Source: Chaetoderma sp. LZ-2023a (lineage: Eukaryota > Mollusca > Caudofoveata > Chaetodermatida > Chaetodermatidae). Taken from it: a DNA stretch of 64,000 bases. Positions 1 to 12,600 of this stretch are shown here, piece after piece. A program made the translations under genes and the position numbers. The notes beneath the pieces were generated by a model. The model was not told the origin of the DNA, ran no database searches, and was given only the letters and a program-made list of their open reading frames with translations. Each line of letters opens with the position of its first letter. The stretch's first letter is position 1. The DNA is taken from positions 16,793,166 to 16,857,165 of the forward strand of contig CM067365.1 in the NCBI GenBank assembly GCA_034401795.1. Reading direction: 5' to 3'.

Positions 1-372
1 GTTCTTCGGACCACCAAGGACAATCTCCCACACCAGATTTGTAATGATTCCTTCATTAGAACTTGAGTTGTCATCCGGAAATACAATATAACATAATTAA
101 TTAGGTCAGCATCACTTTTTATGGCAAAATCGATAGGGTTCTTCGGATCACCAAGCAAAAACTCCCACACCAGATTGGTAACGATCCCTTCAATAGAACT
201 TGAGTTATCCAGGAGCGCAATATTACATAATTAATTAGGTCACTGTGACCTTGACCTTTGACCATTTGGCGTAAAAATTGATACAGTTCTTCAGACCACC
301 AAGGGCAAGCTCCCACACCAAATTGGTAACGGTCCCTTCAATAGAGCTCGAGTTATCATCCGGAAATGAAAG
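1..372. repeat. ~145-bp tandem repeat, three units (cut by window start)
   Basis: Units begin with variants of gttcttcggaccaccaagg at 1, about 140 and about 287. They contain the 'gtcactgtgaccttgacctttga' type phrase and 'caatagaactcgagttatc'. The same array, with five units, lies at 3790-4470. The window begins inside the array. Confidence 0.85.
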
Positions 373-741
373 CCTGAATGGACAAACGGACAGGAAAAGC
401 AAACACGAAATACCTCCCCATATATTTATATGGGGGGAAGCATAATTATCTTTGTTAAAATATATATAAAAAATATATAGCTTTTATAGTTATTGCTTTG
501 TCATAAATATTTATTTAAATAGCTAGTAAACAGCTTTTACATCAATAAACTAAATAAAAATCAATCGTAAAAAAAGTCTGTGACATACTGCATTACAGAG
601 ATTACCATTACCATACACCTACCCACATGCCACCGTCCATCCAGAGACAAATTGCCACAATGATGGACGGACAGAGGCACAGACATACATAGTGATTACT
701 ACATGTTTCTTCTCACACAGAGATATATACGAATTGAAAAC

Positions 742-958
742 TTAATCCTTTCACCGACAAATTCTCCATAGCTCAATCTCAGCGCTAACAAACAGAAAAG
801 GTGTTGAATGTTTTGAAATTAATATGACTGGAAGCCATTGCTGCCTTAGGCAGCAATGGCTTCTAGTCATATTAATTTTAAAATATTCAACAGAATATCC
901 TATAAACTGTACAGAATTTATATTTTCAGGGATTTGGCGTCGTCGTTGAAAGGGTTAA
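742..958. mobile_element. Foldback MITE with TTAA ends (copy repeated at 4840-5056)
   Basis: Bounded by TTAA with inverted ends ttaatcctttca and tgaaagggttaa. The core is a long hairpin around the centre gctgccttaggcagc, with arms 'gttgaatgttttgaaattaatatgactgga' type. TTAA target sites suggest piggyBac-like mobilisation; that is inference. No coding capacity. Confidence 0.75.
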
Positions 959-1673
959 TCCGGGGAGACATAATATCTGCATTACACAAGACATTTCAAT
1001 AACACTTTAATGGATAAAACACTCGGCAAGAAAATTTAAATTTCTGATTATTGAACGTCAATTTGCAAGTTAAGAGATTCCACCTTTTAAAAATCTTTAC
1101 CATGACTGCATACACCAGTCATTTCCATGTTAAAGGTGCACATTCACAACAAAATGCTCGATGTGCATCGATGGAATGAAACAAAATAAATCTTAACAAT
1201 ATGATGATTTCATTCCGTCTAAGTAAATTTCGTATTTTTAGTTATGAAACTGAAATAGAGGCACGGTCCCCTAATTCAAATTCACAACTTAAAAATTTAT
1301 ATTAATTTATACGTAATGAAATCATCATATGTTAAGATTTATTTCGTTTCTTTACATCTTTACACAATTTAAGCCTCTAAATGTATACTATTTTAACAAT
1401 TTTATTTTCCGGCATTTAGGTGTGACTACGCACTTTAACTTTTTGAAAATAGTCTTCTCTTGGCATGCAAATGGAGATTTCAGAAGCCCCACCACAGAGG
1501 CTATTTTTGGATGTCTTGACTATTAACTTTTTCAATGACAAATCTCTGAAAAAGGTGTTTGCCCTCAGATTAAGATACAGGGGATTTATCAGTGACCGGA
1601 TTAAATGGCAAGAATACAAATATATAGTTTGTTCACTGTGCATGAGAACTACTGATCTCTTGTAGATAACAAA

Positions 1674-1939
1674 TAGAGATATCCATTTCTAGCTATGCCC
1701 GCCTATTTCTAGTTAGGCCCCACCCATTTCTAGCTAAGCTCCACCCATACATTGGGATCGATTTATATACTTTGAACCCTAAATTCTCAGAATCCCAATC
1801 TCAAGCTAACCATGTAGGTAAGCTGTTGAATATTTTGAAACTAATTTCACTGAGCATTGTTGCTGTCTATGACAAGTCCAATTAGTTTCAAAATATTCAA
1901 CAGAATGCTTAATAAATAGTAAATCCAGTGTATACATGT
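1674..1939. mobile_element. Composite foldback MITE, left part (interrupted by hAT-like element)
   Basis: Carries the arm motif 'tttctagctatgccc' repeated, the gggatcgat segment, and the hairpin core 'gttgaatattttgaaacta...tagtttcaaaatattcaac'. In the right duplicate the same element occupies 5772-6037 and resumes at 7064-7205 after the hAT-like insertion. Related copies: 9842-10135, 11975-12375 (reverse), 13960-14270, 42030-42400 and 60248-60520. Confidence 0.7.
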
Positions 1940-2373
1940 TAGGGCTGTGCGGTTTGGCTTACAGCCATATCGGTTTCGATATGACTTTTGATATCGGTTT
2001 TAACCGAATATCGGTTTTATGGACATGAAACAAAAAATTTAAATGATAAAAAATAGCACGAAAACAGAACGTATTTTCACGCCCTGATACATTCGTAATG
2101 TTTTACGCCTTTAAAGCTTAATATACCTTATAATATCCATCATCGCGGGAGTGAAATTATTAATTAGACCGCTTAAATATTACGCACAGTTAAATAAACA
2201 TCGTTTATTTTGTCAAAATTAATCATAAATCAGCAAAACAGGTTGCGAAAAGATGTAGGAAAAGTTTACAGATCGAACATACAGTATATTTATAGTATGC
2301 GGTATACCATGAGTTTTACATGAGGCTGTAGCCACTGCACCGGACAAGCACGTGATCAGGGCTCATATATAAA

Positions 2374-3283
2374 GCTCAGGATGGTCAAAGATAAGTCCTT
2401 TATTGTTCCAGGTTCCCACTCTAGTTCTCATCTCTGAACAAAAGATCAGGATGGTCAAAGGTAAGTCCTTTATTGTTCCAGGTTCCCACTCTAGTTCTTG
2501 TTTCTGAACAAAAGATCAGGATGGTCAAAGATAAGTCCTTTATTGTTCCAGGTTCCCACTCTAGTTCTCGTCTCTGAACAAAAGATCAGGATGGTCAAAG
2601 ATAAGTCCTTTATTGTTCCAGGTTCCGACTCTAGTTCTCGTCTTTGAACAAAAGATCAGGATGGTCAAAGATAAGTCCTTTATTGTTCTAGGTTCTCACT
2701 CTAGTTCTCATCTCTGAACAAAAGATCAGGATGGTCAAAGATAAGTCCTTTATTGTTCCAGGTTCCGACTCTAGTTCTCGTCTTTGAACAAAAGATCAGG
2801 ATGGTCAAAGATAAGTCCTTTATTGTTCTAGGTTCTCACTCTAGTTCTCATCTCTGAACAAAAGATCAGGATGGTCAAAGATAAGTCCTTTATTGTTCTA
2901 GGTTCCCACTCTAGTTCTCATCTCTGAACAAAAGATCAGGATGGTCAAAGATAAGTCCTTTATTGTTCTAGGTTCCCACTCTAGTTCTCATCTCTGAACA
3001 AAAGATCAGGATGGTCAAAGATAAGTCCTTTATTGTTCTAGGTTCCCACTCTAGTTCTCATCTCTGAACAAAAGATCAGGATGGTCAAAGATAAGTCCTC
3101 TATTGTTCCAGGTTCCCACTCTAGTTCTCATCTCTGAACAACAGATCAGGATGGTCAAAGATAAGTCCTTTATTGTTCCAGGTTCTCACTCTAGTTCTCG
3201 TCTCTGAACAAAAGATCAGGATGGTCAAAGATAAGTCCTTTATTGTTCCAGGTTCCCACTCTAGTTCTCATCTTTGAACAAAT
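2374..3283. repeat. 70-bp satellite, 13 tandem units
   Basis: The phrase 'gatcaggatggtcaaagataag' recurs exactly every 70 bp from 2374 to 3214, giving thirteen units with few mismatches between neighbours. The repeats are directly adjacent with no unique spacers, so this is a minisatellite. It lies in the 1.84-kb spacer between the two 2.26-kb repeats. 3284-3790 is unique sequence with no feature seen. Confidence 0.97.
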
Positions 3284-3789
3284 GCCAGGTACTGTGTAAC
3301 AACTACACATAGTGCCAACATCAGTTCCAGCTTTATGCCATACATTTCCCCTTCACTAACTAGTAACATTTTGATAAGTAGTCAAGGACTTTTGGGTCAA
3401 TCTAAATGTAATTGTCAAGCTGGACACAAACAGCCACTGCAGTGGCACTCAATGTGCGGGTGGGAATGTAAGAATGAAGGACTGTGTCTCTGGTCACCCT
3501 TCCCAGCATAACTGAGCCTTAAACTTGATCATGGGGTTGGCCACTATCATGATTTTGGTATCACGTAAAACTTATGGTATAAGTCTACCACTGACTCTAA
3601 CAATAAACTTCGCCAGCCAAACAGTGGACAAGTTAATCAAAACGGTGAAGGATAGGTACAAATAGAGCCTTATGTAGATGAGCAAACCTTCGCAACCCAC
3701 TGTCCAAAATTATCTGCATATACAAAGTACGACAATCAGAGATTGCTAAAGTAATCCAAGATTGGTCACCGTGACCATGACCGTTGACA

Positions 3790-4470
3790 CCAAAATCGAT
3801 AAGGTTCTTTGGATCACCAAGGAAAAAGCTCCCACGGCAGATTGATAACGATCCATTCAATAGAACTCGAGTTATCATCTGGAAACGCAATATTATGTCA
3901 TTAATTAGGTCGTTGTGACCTTGACTTTTGCCTCCTAAATCAATAGGGTTCTTCGGACCACCAAGGACAAACTCCCACACCAGACTGGTAAAGATCCCTT
4001 CAATAGAACTCGAGTGAGCATCTGGAAGCGCACTATTATATAATTAATTATGTCACTGTGACCTTGAACTTTGACTAATTGGTGCAAAAATTGACGCAGT
4101 TCTTCGGACCACCAAGGACAATCTCCCACACCAGATTTGTAATGATTCCTTCATTAGAACTTGAGTTGTCATCCGGAAATACAATATAACATAATTAATT
4201 AGGTCAGCATCACTTTTTATGGCAAAATCGATAGGGTTCTTCGGATCACCAAGCAAAAATTCCCACACCAGATTGGTAACGATCCCTTCAATAGAACTTG
4301 AGTTATCCAGGAGCGCAATATTACATAATTAATTAGGTCACTGTGACCTTGACCTTTGACCATTTGGCGTAAAAATTGATACAGTTCTTCAGACCACCAA
4401 GGGCAAGCTCCCACACCAAATTGGTAACGGTCCCTTCAATAGAGCTCGAGTTATCATCCGGAAATGAAAG
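3790..4470. repeat. ~145-bp tandem repeat, five units
   Basis: 'ttcttyggaycacc' recurs at about 3805, 3949, 4100, 4248 and 4385. Each unit has a gtgacc/ttgacc phrase and a ctcgagttatcatc phrase. The right duplicate starts inside this array at 4099. Confidence 0.85.
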
Positions 4471-6355
4471 CCTGAATGGACAAACGGACAGGAAAAGCAA
4501 ACACGAAATACCTCCCCATATATTTATATGGGGGGAAGCATAATTATCTTTGTTAAAATATATATAAAAAATATATAGCTTTTATAGTTATTGCTTTGTC
4601 ATAAATATTTATTTAAATAGCTAGTAAACAGCTTTTACATCAATAAACTAAATAAAAATCAATCGTAAAAAAAGTCTGTGACATACTGCATTACAGAGAT
4701 TACCATTACCATACACCTACCCACATGCCACCGTCCATCCAGAGACAAATTGCCACAATGATGGACGGACAGAGGCACAGACATACATAGTGATTACTAC
4801 ATGTTTCTTCTCACACAGAGATATATACGAATTGAAAACTTAATCCTTTCACCGACAAATTCTCCATAGCTCAATCTCAGCGCTAACAAACAGAAAAGGT
4901 GTTGAATGTTTTGAAATTAATATGACTGGAAGCCATTGCTGCCTTAGGCAGCAATGGCTTCTAGTCATATTAATTTTAAAATATTCAACAGAATATCCTA
5001 TAAACTGTACAGAATTTATATTTTCAGGGATTTGGCGTCGTCGTTGAAAGGGTTAATCCGGGGAGACATAATATCTGCATTACACAAGACATTTCAATAA
5101 CACTTTAATGGATAAAACACTCGGCAAGAAAATTTAAATTTCTGATTATTGAACGTCAATTTGCAAGTTAAGAGATTCCACCTTTTAAAAATCTTTACCA
5201 TGACTGCATACACCAGTCATTTCCATGTTAAAGGTGCACATTCACAACAAAATGCTCGATGTGCATCGATGGAATGAAACAAAATAAATCTTAACAATAT
5301 GATGATTTCATTCCGTCTAAGTAAATTTCGTATTTTTAGTTATGAAACTGAAATAGAGGCACGGTCCCCTAATTCAAATTCACAACTTAAAAATTTATAT
5401 TAATTTATACGTAATGAAATCATCATATGTTAAGATTTATTTCGTTTCTTTACATCTTTACACAATTTAAGCCTCTAAATGTATACTATTTTAACAATTT
5501 TATTTTCCGGCATTTAGGTGTGACTACGCACTTTAACTTTTTGAAAATAGTCTTCTCTTGGCATGCAAATGGAGATTTCAGAAGCCCCACCACAGAGGCT
5601 ATTTTTGGATGTCTTGACTATTAACTTTTTCAATGACAAATCTCTGAAAAAGGTGTTTGCCCTCAGATTAAGATACAGGGGATTTATCAGTGACCGGATT
5701 AAATGGCAAGAATACAAATATATAGTTTGTTCACTGTGCATGAGAACTACTGATCTCTTGTAGATAACAAATAGAGATATCCATTTCTAGCTATGCCCGC
5801 CTATTTCTAGTTAGGCCCCACCCATTTCTAGCTAAGCTCCACCCATACATTGGGATCGATTTATATACTTTGAACCCTAAATTCTCAGAATCCCAATCTC
5901 AAGCTAACCATGTAGGTAAGCTGTTGAATATTTTGAAACTAATTTCACTGAGCATTGTTGCTGTCTATGACAAGTCCAATTAGTTTCAAAATATTCAACA
6001 GAATGCTTAATAAATAGTAAATCCAGTGTATACATGTTAGGGCTGTGCGGTTTGGCTTACAGCCATATCGGTTTCGATATGACTTTTGATATCGGTTTTA
6101 ACCGAATATCGGTTTTATGGACATGAAACAAAAAATTTAAATGATAAAAAATAGCACGAAAACAGAACGTATTTTCACGCCCTGATACATTCGTAATGTT
6201 TTACGCCTTTAAAGCTTAATATACCTTATAATATCCATCATCGCGGGAGTGAAATTATTAATTAGACTGCTTAAATATTACGCACAGTTAAATAAACATC
6301 GTTTATTTTGTCAAAATTAATCATAAATCAGCAAAACAGGTTGCGAAAAGATGTA
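4099..6355. repeat. Right copy of the 2.26-kb direct repeat
   Basis: Nearly identical to 1-2257. It differs from the left copy in being continuous with the complete hAT-like element (to 7063), which identifies it as the copy that still has its original right flank. The unit of the tandem duplication is 4098 bp. Confidence 0.95.
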
Positions 6356-7063
6356 AATCACGTGATTGTAATTAATTATGATGTAATTATCTCCCTTTCT
6401 TCTTTCATTTCCAATTCAGCCCAAGGACGAAATCATGCCGTGACGAAAATATTAACTGTAATATTGCGAATGCGAATTTCATAAGTTAATATGATATTGT
6501 GCATAGAAGATAACGTTTTAAAAACGGTTTGAGTAATAATTTTATTTAAAATTATGTCCTAATCAGCAAAATGTATTCAGCATTATATTTATTGGCGAGA
6601 TTTTTATGCATTCAGGCGATTTAGTTTTGGGACAACTTTGCATTATGTAAATAAAATGGATGCCATTGTTTAGAAATGTTTTCCACGATACAAATTTCAA
6701 TGACAAATTCCCTCGTTAGTATTGTGTTTTATATTGCAAATTTATCTGAGACTACCAGAGAAAAGACGAGTTTATATTTACTTAATTAATATGCTGCTTG
6801 ATTTCTCTCGCCGTACAGCGAGTTACATGGAGTTACACAATTGGGGCCACATTCAATTATTAGTTGCCCCGAACATAGCTTAATGGAAAGTATGGCCATT
6901 ATTATTTATGCTCGTTAGTATCTTTTATTTTTAACAATCCTGATACGAAAAAACGAAAATATTTTCATATTCGTTTTTTCGATATTTATTTTTTACAATT
7001 GGTTATGAAACCGTCAGTGCAGGATATCGGTTTTAAATATGGTATCAGTATCGCGCACCCCTA
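6038..7063. mobile_element. Non-autonomous hAT-like DNA transposon
   Basis: Starts tagggctgtgcggtttgg and ends gtatcgcgcacccccta-type (revcomp of the end reads tagggg tgcgcgat), with inverted 'atatcggttt' subterminal motifs. Flanks are atacatgt and atacagtt, a decayed 8-bp target duplication. Inserted in the composite MITE. No transposase frame. AT-rich interior. The left 220 bp or so of interior also resembles the element at 58050-60239. Confidence 0.7.
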
Positions 7064-7504
7064 ATACAGTTCATACATTTGACGGACTATACAATGTTCA
7101 TGACGGAGATAGATACATCATTTATTACGATAATTGTGACATCAGCCTGCATGTGACATAATTCATTATGATGTCATCTACTTGAGTGACAGATCGGATC
7201 TCGCAATTCATCCAAAATAAAAATATTTATTTAGCAGCCAGGCAGTTAAAGCTGGACACATTTTAAGATGTGTCTAGCTTTAACACGCTGGTGTTGCAGC
7301 AGGTCAAGAGTTATTGCCCATTGAAATTATTGTCTGATGGCTTGCAGCAGTAAGACAGTTAACAATGTATTTCTATAAGCATATTCATTTCCAATTGTCT
7401 TTGGTGACGAAACTATGGTGATCCTTTAGAACAGGTGTCTGAGAAACCCACCATCCCAAACATCCTATGGCAGGGTTGCATGTATACAATTTGCATTAAA
7501 CAAA

Positions 7505-7905
7505 CTTCTGTCTTTAGTGACCACCTATCTTTAGAGACTACCTGTCCTTATAGACCACTTGTATTTAGTGACCACCTGTCCTTAGAGACCACTTGTCTTT
7601 AGAGAAGACTTGTGTTTAGAGACACCCATCTTTAGAAACCACCTGTCCTTAGAGACCCCTTGTCTTTAGTGATCGTTAACACGTCTTTAGAGACCTGTCC
7701 TTAGACACCACTCGTCTTTAGTGATCACTAATACATGTCTTTAGAGACCTCCTGTCTTTAGTGACCACCTGTCCTTAGACACCACTTGTCTTTAGTGTTC
7801 ACTAACAAATGTCTTTAGAGATCACCTATCTTTAGTGACCACCTGTCCTTAGACATCACTTGTCTTTAGAGACCACTTGTCTTTAGTGATTAACCCTCAT
7901 GTCAG
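7505..7905. repeat. Degenerate minisatellite of ctttagagaccacctgtc
   Basis: A run of about twenty imperfect 16-20 bp units combining tctttagtgacc, acctgtcc and ttagagaccact. A short hairpin (taaagctggacacatttta...tgtctagcttta, 7247-7285) lies to its left. No gene in 7205-7890. Confidence 0.8.
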
Positions 7906-8121
7906 CGTAAAACAGCTTCTACAGTGGTCCTGAGAAATGTCCATTTGCATGCCAAGAAAAAACTATTTAAAAAAATTTACCACTGGAATGACTGGCTCAA
8001 TTATCGAGCCAGTCATTCCAGTGGTAAATTTTCAAAAACAGTCTTCTCTTGGTCTAGAAATAGACATTTTCTATGAGAAAATTGAAATTTTCTTGAACAA
8101 ATTTGAGTGTTAATGGATTAA
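7890..8121. mobile_element. TTAA foldback MITE
   Basis: Bounded by TTAA. Centre is the palindrome ccactggaatgactggctc...gagccagtcattccagtgg flanked by matching 'aagaaa/ttctcttgg' arms. Same family as the copies at 8460, 8776, 11375, 12989, 13395, 15480, 24068, 40954 and 60521. Confidence 0.8.
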
Positions 8122-8179
8122 GTAATTGTAATGTATGAGGTTACAATAAACATGAGCAAACAACCATCGTGTATATATA

Positions 8180-8250
8180 TAAAGTCCAAGTTATAAATAT
8201 ATATATATATATATATATAAAGTCCAAGTTATAAATATATATAAAAAATA
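8180..8250. repeat. AT microsatellite with duplicated 22-bp flank
   Basis: (TA)n tract. 'ataaagtccaagttataaat' occurs on both sides of it (about 8179 and 8218). Confidence 0.85.
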
Positions 8251-8459
8251 GTCTTCTTTCGGCCTGCAAATGGAAATACATTCAGAGAAAAATGTACATT
8301 TTTGTGAACGATCTTGTTAAAAAATAATTAAAAGGTTGAAATTGAAATACTTTATGCAGTAGAAATTATTCACGATTATATAATTTTTAATCGTACAAAT
8401 TCGCGATTTAAAAAACAATCGTGATTTTCGATTTAATCGCGCGAGTCTAATCGTGACCG

Positions 8460-8653
8460 TTAACACTTATATCAGGCCAAAACGGCTTCTGCAGTGCACT
8501 TGAGAAATGGTTTTTTTGCGTACAAAGAGAAGACTATTTTGAAAATTTAAGACTGGAATGACTTGCTCGGTTATCAAAAATAGTCTTCTCTTGGTCTACA
8601 AATGGACATTTCTCAGAAGTCGTTTTTGGCTGACATGAGTGTTAGAGAGTTAA
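8460..8653. mobile_element. TTAA foldback MITE, degenerate
   Basis: Same family as 7890-8121: ends ttaacactta and gagagttaa, core 'gactggaatgacttgctcggtta'. One arm of the central palindrome is incomplete. 8336-8459 holds AT-rich sequence with atcgtgattttcgat motifs resembling hAT-like ends. Confidence 0.65.
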
Positions 8654-8775
8654 ACTGACAGTCACTAAGCAAAAATGTCAACTGTTTTTACAGTTCATAA
8701 TGAGACGGTTAAAGAGAATTCAGAGGAGCTTTCTTTGGGATTATTTTCGAAATATTCAACCTGAATACTGCCTTT

Positions 8776-9011
8776 AAAACTTTAATGGTTAAATTTGGTC
8801 AAGAAAATTTAAACATCTTCCTATTGAATGTCGATTTACACGCCAAGAGAATACAATTTTTGAAAACTTATCACTGGGATGCCCGATTCGGTTATTGACA
8901 GTTTATCCAGTGGTAAATTTTCAAAAATTATATTATCTTGGCCTGTAAATGGACATTCTACAAGACCATAAGAGTGGCCGGTTATTGCCGACATGACAGT
9001 CAAAGGGTTAA
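8776..9011. mobile_element. TTAA foldback MITE
   Basis: Ends ctttaatggtt and gtcaaagggttaa. Arms 'ccaagagaatacaatttttgaaaa' and 'ttttcaaaaattatattatcttgg'. The centre is diverged. Confidence 0.75.
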
Positions 9012-9289
9012 CAGATAGAAGGAATTTAGGTGTGAATGAATTAATCCTTTAAATGACCATTCCGTTAAAACTGAGCCAGTTATTCCAGCGGTTAATTTTC
9101 AAAAACAATCTCTTGGTCTAGATATTTATGGATTTTTTAGATCATGACTAAGGTTGTGGAATCCTAGTGTACAGTCATCAAACCATTTCTTGTGTTGAAA
9201 TTTTAGCAAAATCGGACCAGTAGTTTCCGAGATATACACATATCCATAATTTGATTCAGTCAGGATCCGGATTTTTAGATGCCACCCCT

Positions 9290-9385
9290 GACACAGAAAG
9301 ACAGACAGGCAGACAGACAGACAGACAGACAGACAGACAGGCAGTCAGTCAGTCAGACAGACAGCCACAGACAGACAGACAGACC
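9290..9385. repeat. (CAGA)n microsatellite
   Basis: Repeated cagacagacaga with minor variants, about 160 bp downstream of the phosphatase stop codon and possibly within its 3' UTR. Confidence 0.95.
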
Positions 9386-9541
9386 TGAATGCAATACCCT
9401 CTTCTTCTTACAGGGATTTGCAACCATCCAGGAAATACACATGGTGCAGCCCTGGCCCACTATCAAAGCTTACAATATTTATATGTGGAATTCTTACCGA
9501 AGAAATATATGCAGCGCTGATTAAAACTACGCACGATAGCT

Positions 9542-9699
9542 TTAATCTTCATTATCTATTAAGTGAGAGTATTTATAAGTGAGATCTCTGTCCGGCACCA
9601 TTTTCCTTCTACAGTATTGCTTCTTAATAAAGTAGATGCACAGCAGAGTGCATATATTTCCTACAATAAGTCCAATGGCTCCAGGGATGAGCAGTGTGT
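9542..9699 (-). CDS. ACP2-like: ACP2-like terminal exon g: transmembrane helix and sorting tail
   Basis: 158 nt including the TAA stop at 9542-9544. The acceptor is gtgttgtttcag. The split codon with exon f gives Tyr. About 24 hydrophobic residues (TLLIPGAIGLIVGNICTLL and on) form a membrane anchor. A basic stop-transfer KKQYCRRK follows, then a short tail ending YKYSHLIDNED. YSHL fits YxxPhi, the class of signal that sorts ACP2 to lysosomes (human tail has YRHV, also followed by acidic residues). No clear AATAAA could be assigned downstream; a (CAGA)n tract lies about 160 bp past the stop. Confidence 0.93.
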
Positions 9700-12600
9700 C
9701 TGAAACAACACAAAAACACAATAAATATATCACAATGCTAGAACTATTGTCCACTCAATTTAAGACTTTATCCGTCACAGCTTCATCATGTATCTTTCAC
9801 CCAACGTACCTTTCCAGTTTTAGATATGTTCCGCACATCCCTACTTAAGCTCCACCCACACCTCACTCGTGTTGGGATTGATCGATCCCTGAACTCCTTG
9901 ATTATCAATTCCATAAAACTGAGGCAGCAACAGTGGGCAGTTAAATTAATTTCAAAATATTCAACAGAATGTATATTAAATGGTAAAGACATACAATTTG
10001 TACAATGTGTCAGACCATTAAGTGTTAAAGATGGACTATATCGAGTCATTGACGATGTCATAATTATGACATCAGCCCACACGTCACGTAGTTGATTATG
10101 ACATCATATGATTGCGTGAAGAAATGGATTCATGAATTATTTTATTGAAGCAAAATTCGGCCATATACCATGTATGTAATGTTTTATCTTATCTCTCTAC
10201 CAAATATTGGCTATTGTAAACAAGTACAAATATGTCCAATACCCGCGTCGTTGATATATTTTCCCGGCGAGCTGTCACAAGGTTAAACGTGTCTATTTTG
10301 GAAACAATATTGCTGAAAGCTGTTGCGTTTTAGTTTTTGACCACAAAATTGCCATACATGTTCAGGACTCTGTGGGCATGATTCTACCAGAGTTTGGAGA
10401 ATATTTCCACAGTAGAAATTGACACAACATTAGCATACATGTTTGGGACCCAACAGGTATGCTTCCCATCAAAATTGGAAAAGATTCATCCAGTAGAACC
10501 AGTTATTAAAAATGTGTTAAGAACAACAAGAGGAATAAATGTGCAATTTTTATAATCACGATCATTTTGGATAAATAATCAGGATTATTCAATTAATCGT
10601 AGATGTACTGGTGGGTTATAGGTTGGGAAGGCATACAGCTTTCAAAACCGCTAGTATTGGCAATATCTGAAACGACCAACAAACTTTCCCTCGAACTGGA
10701 ATTGTGACCACTAAAAACACCTCCAGTCTAATTTCCAGATAGTAATAGGCATTTAACAATCACAGTTAATATGCTATTATACACAATTAGAGTACTATTT
10801 CCAAACACAATATCAATATAATCCATTTTGTAATGTAAGCGACAAACATAAAATGATCCAAAACGGAATCAGATGTGCAAAAACACACCACAGTCAGCGA
10901 ATTAAAATGAGGTAGCCTGTTTCTTATGTTGGTGGGCCAGTCACAAAAACAATAAACCTCTTGTGATTTGAGGCGCATGACATGTTCTCACAAAAATCTA
11001 ACACACTAACGGAAGTTTGAGACAGGGAAGGGTTAGATCGCATTGATCTATAACCCTTCCTTGTCTGAAACGACTCCTATCAATGTGCAATACATTATCA
11101 AAACGGCACCTATTATTCTGATCGCACCTAAGACACAATACTCAGTTATCATCACGCAATGGTAATATATAGCAATTTCTCCGAGTCTAGGATATTTAAA
11201 TCTTCGAGTACTCGCTCTAAATATTGTTGATACTTCTTAATTTGCCTTTATCGTAGCGGATTCCTAATATCATGCGAGTTATATTTTTTCGCGATAACAT
11301 TTTCTGTCAAATTCAGGATTAACTTTGATGTAAAAAACAATCTTTATTAAAAGATACACAATAGGACGTCCCATTTAACCCTTTAATGACTAGATTTGTT
11401 TAAAAAATTAACATATTTAATCATTGTATGCCTATTTCCAGACCAAGAGAATACAATTTTTGAAAACTTACCACTGGAATGACTGGCTCGGTTATCGAGC
11501 CAGTCATTCCAGTTGTACATTTTCAAAAAATGGTCTTCTCTTGGCCTGCGAATGGACATTCTCCAGGACAACTACAGAGGCCGGTTTTGGCCGGCTTCGT
11601 CATGAAAGGGTTAATAATTTCACTTTCGCATATATGTTTCAGACATCCATTAAACATAGATGTAAGGCGGCTAGAATTTGTTCCAGGAAATTGTGTTTAA
11701 TTCTTGTGCTATTGTCTAGCCATTTTAGACAATGGATTTCAACTGATTTTTAAATATACATAATATAAGCCTGTAACCTTTCTCAGAGATGTTGGTTTGG
11801 TAAGAGGACAGATCTTCGCCTACTAGAAGCCTAGACTACTAATAGGCAATATATGGTACTGATTTTCTGATCAGCGTAAAAGTTTGGATGATTTCATGAA
11901 GACCTCCAAGGAAAAACAGACAGAGGTAGTGTCTGTGGTGATTTCAAACCATAGCATACAAAACACAATACAACATAGGAATGGTTAGATCCGATCTGTC
12001 ATTCAATTATATGTCATAATAAATTATGTCACATAACAATCAAAATGTGCAATGACTGACATATCTAGCTGTCATGAGCATTGAATATATAGTCCGTATA
12101 TAGTCCGTCAAGTCTACAAATTGCATGTCTTTGCCATTTAATAGATATTCCGTTGACAATTTTGAAACTAATCTGACTGGGTGCTGTTGCTGCCTATGGC
12201 AGCAACAGCACACAGTCAAATTTGTTTCAAAATAGTCAACAGATTACCTGTATAGTTACCATGAAATTGGGATTCTGGGAATTTATGATTCAAAGTATAT
12301 AAATCAATCCCAGCACGCGCAAAGCATGGGTGCAGAACATAGCTAGAAAATGGCGGGGCATAGCTAGAAATCCATCACTCTATTGACAGTATTCAATCCT
12401 ATAATCGAAGGAGATGCATGCTCACATAGTCAGGGATTCTCATAAGGGTCCGTTTGAGGATATATACCCCTAAAATACACCGTGGGACCCCCAAAATTAG
12501 TGCCACTGGGTCCTATGGGACCTCTGAAAATCTTGTAGAATTATTAAATATTAATGAGGTGTATATGTTTTTGCTAAAAAAAATACCCATAAAATCTAGC

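Larger units (their letters stand above)
1..2257. repeat. Left copy of a 2.26-kb near-identical direct repeat
   Basis: Positions 1-2257 reappear at 4099-6355 with a constant offset of 4098 and only a few single-base differences seen (for example near 166/4260 and 2167/6265). The repeat carries the 145-bp units, a TTAA foldback MITE (742-958), a partial MITE near 1410-1640, a composite MITE and the left 318 bp of a hAT-like element. It ends abruptly inside that element. 361-741 and 959-1400 are AT-rich with no gene seen. Confidence 0.95.

Noticed and set aside
2374-3283. CRISPR-like regular repeat array
   Set aside because: The 70-bp units abut each other with no unique spacers and the context is eukaryotic, so it is a minisatellite.
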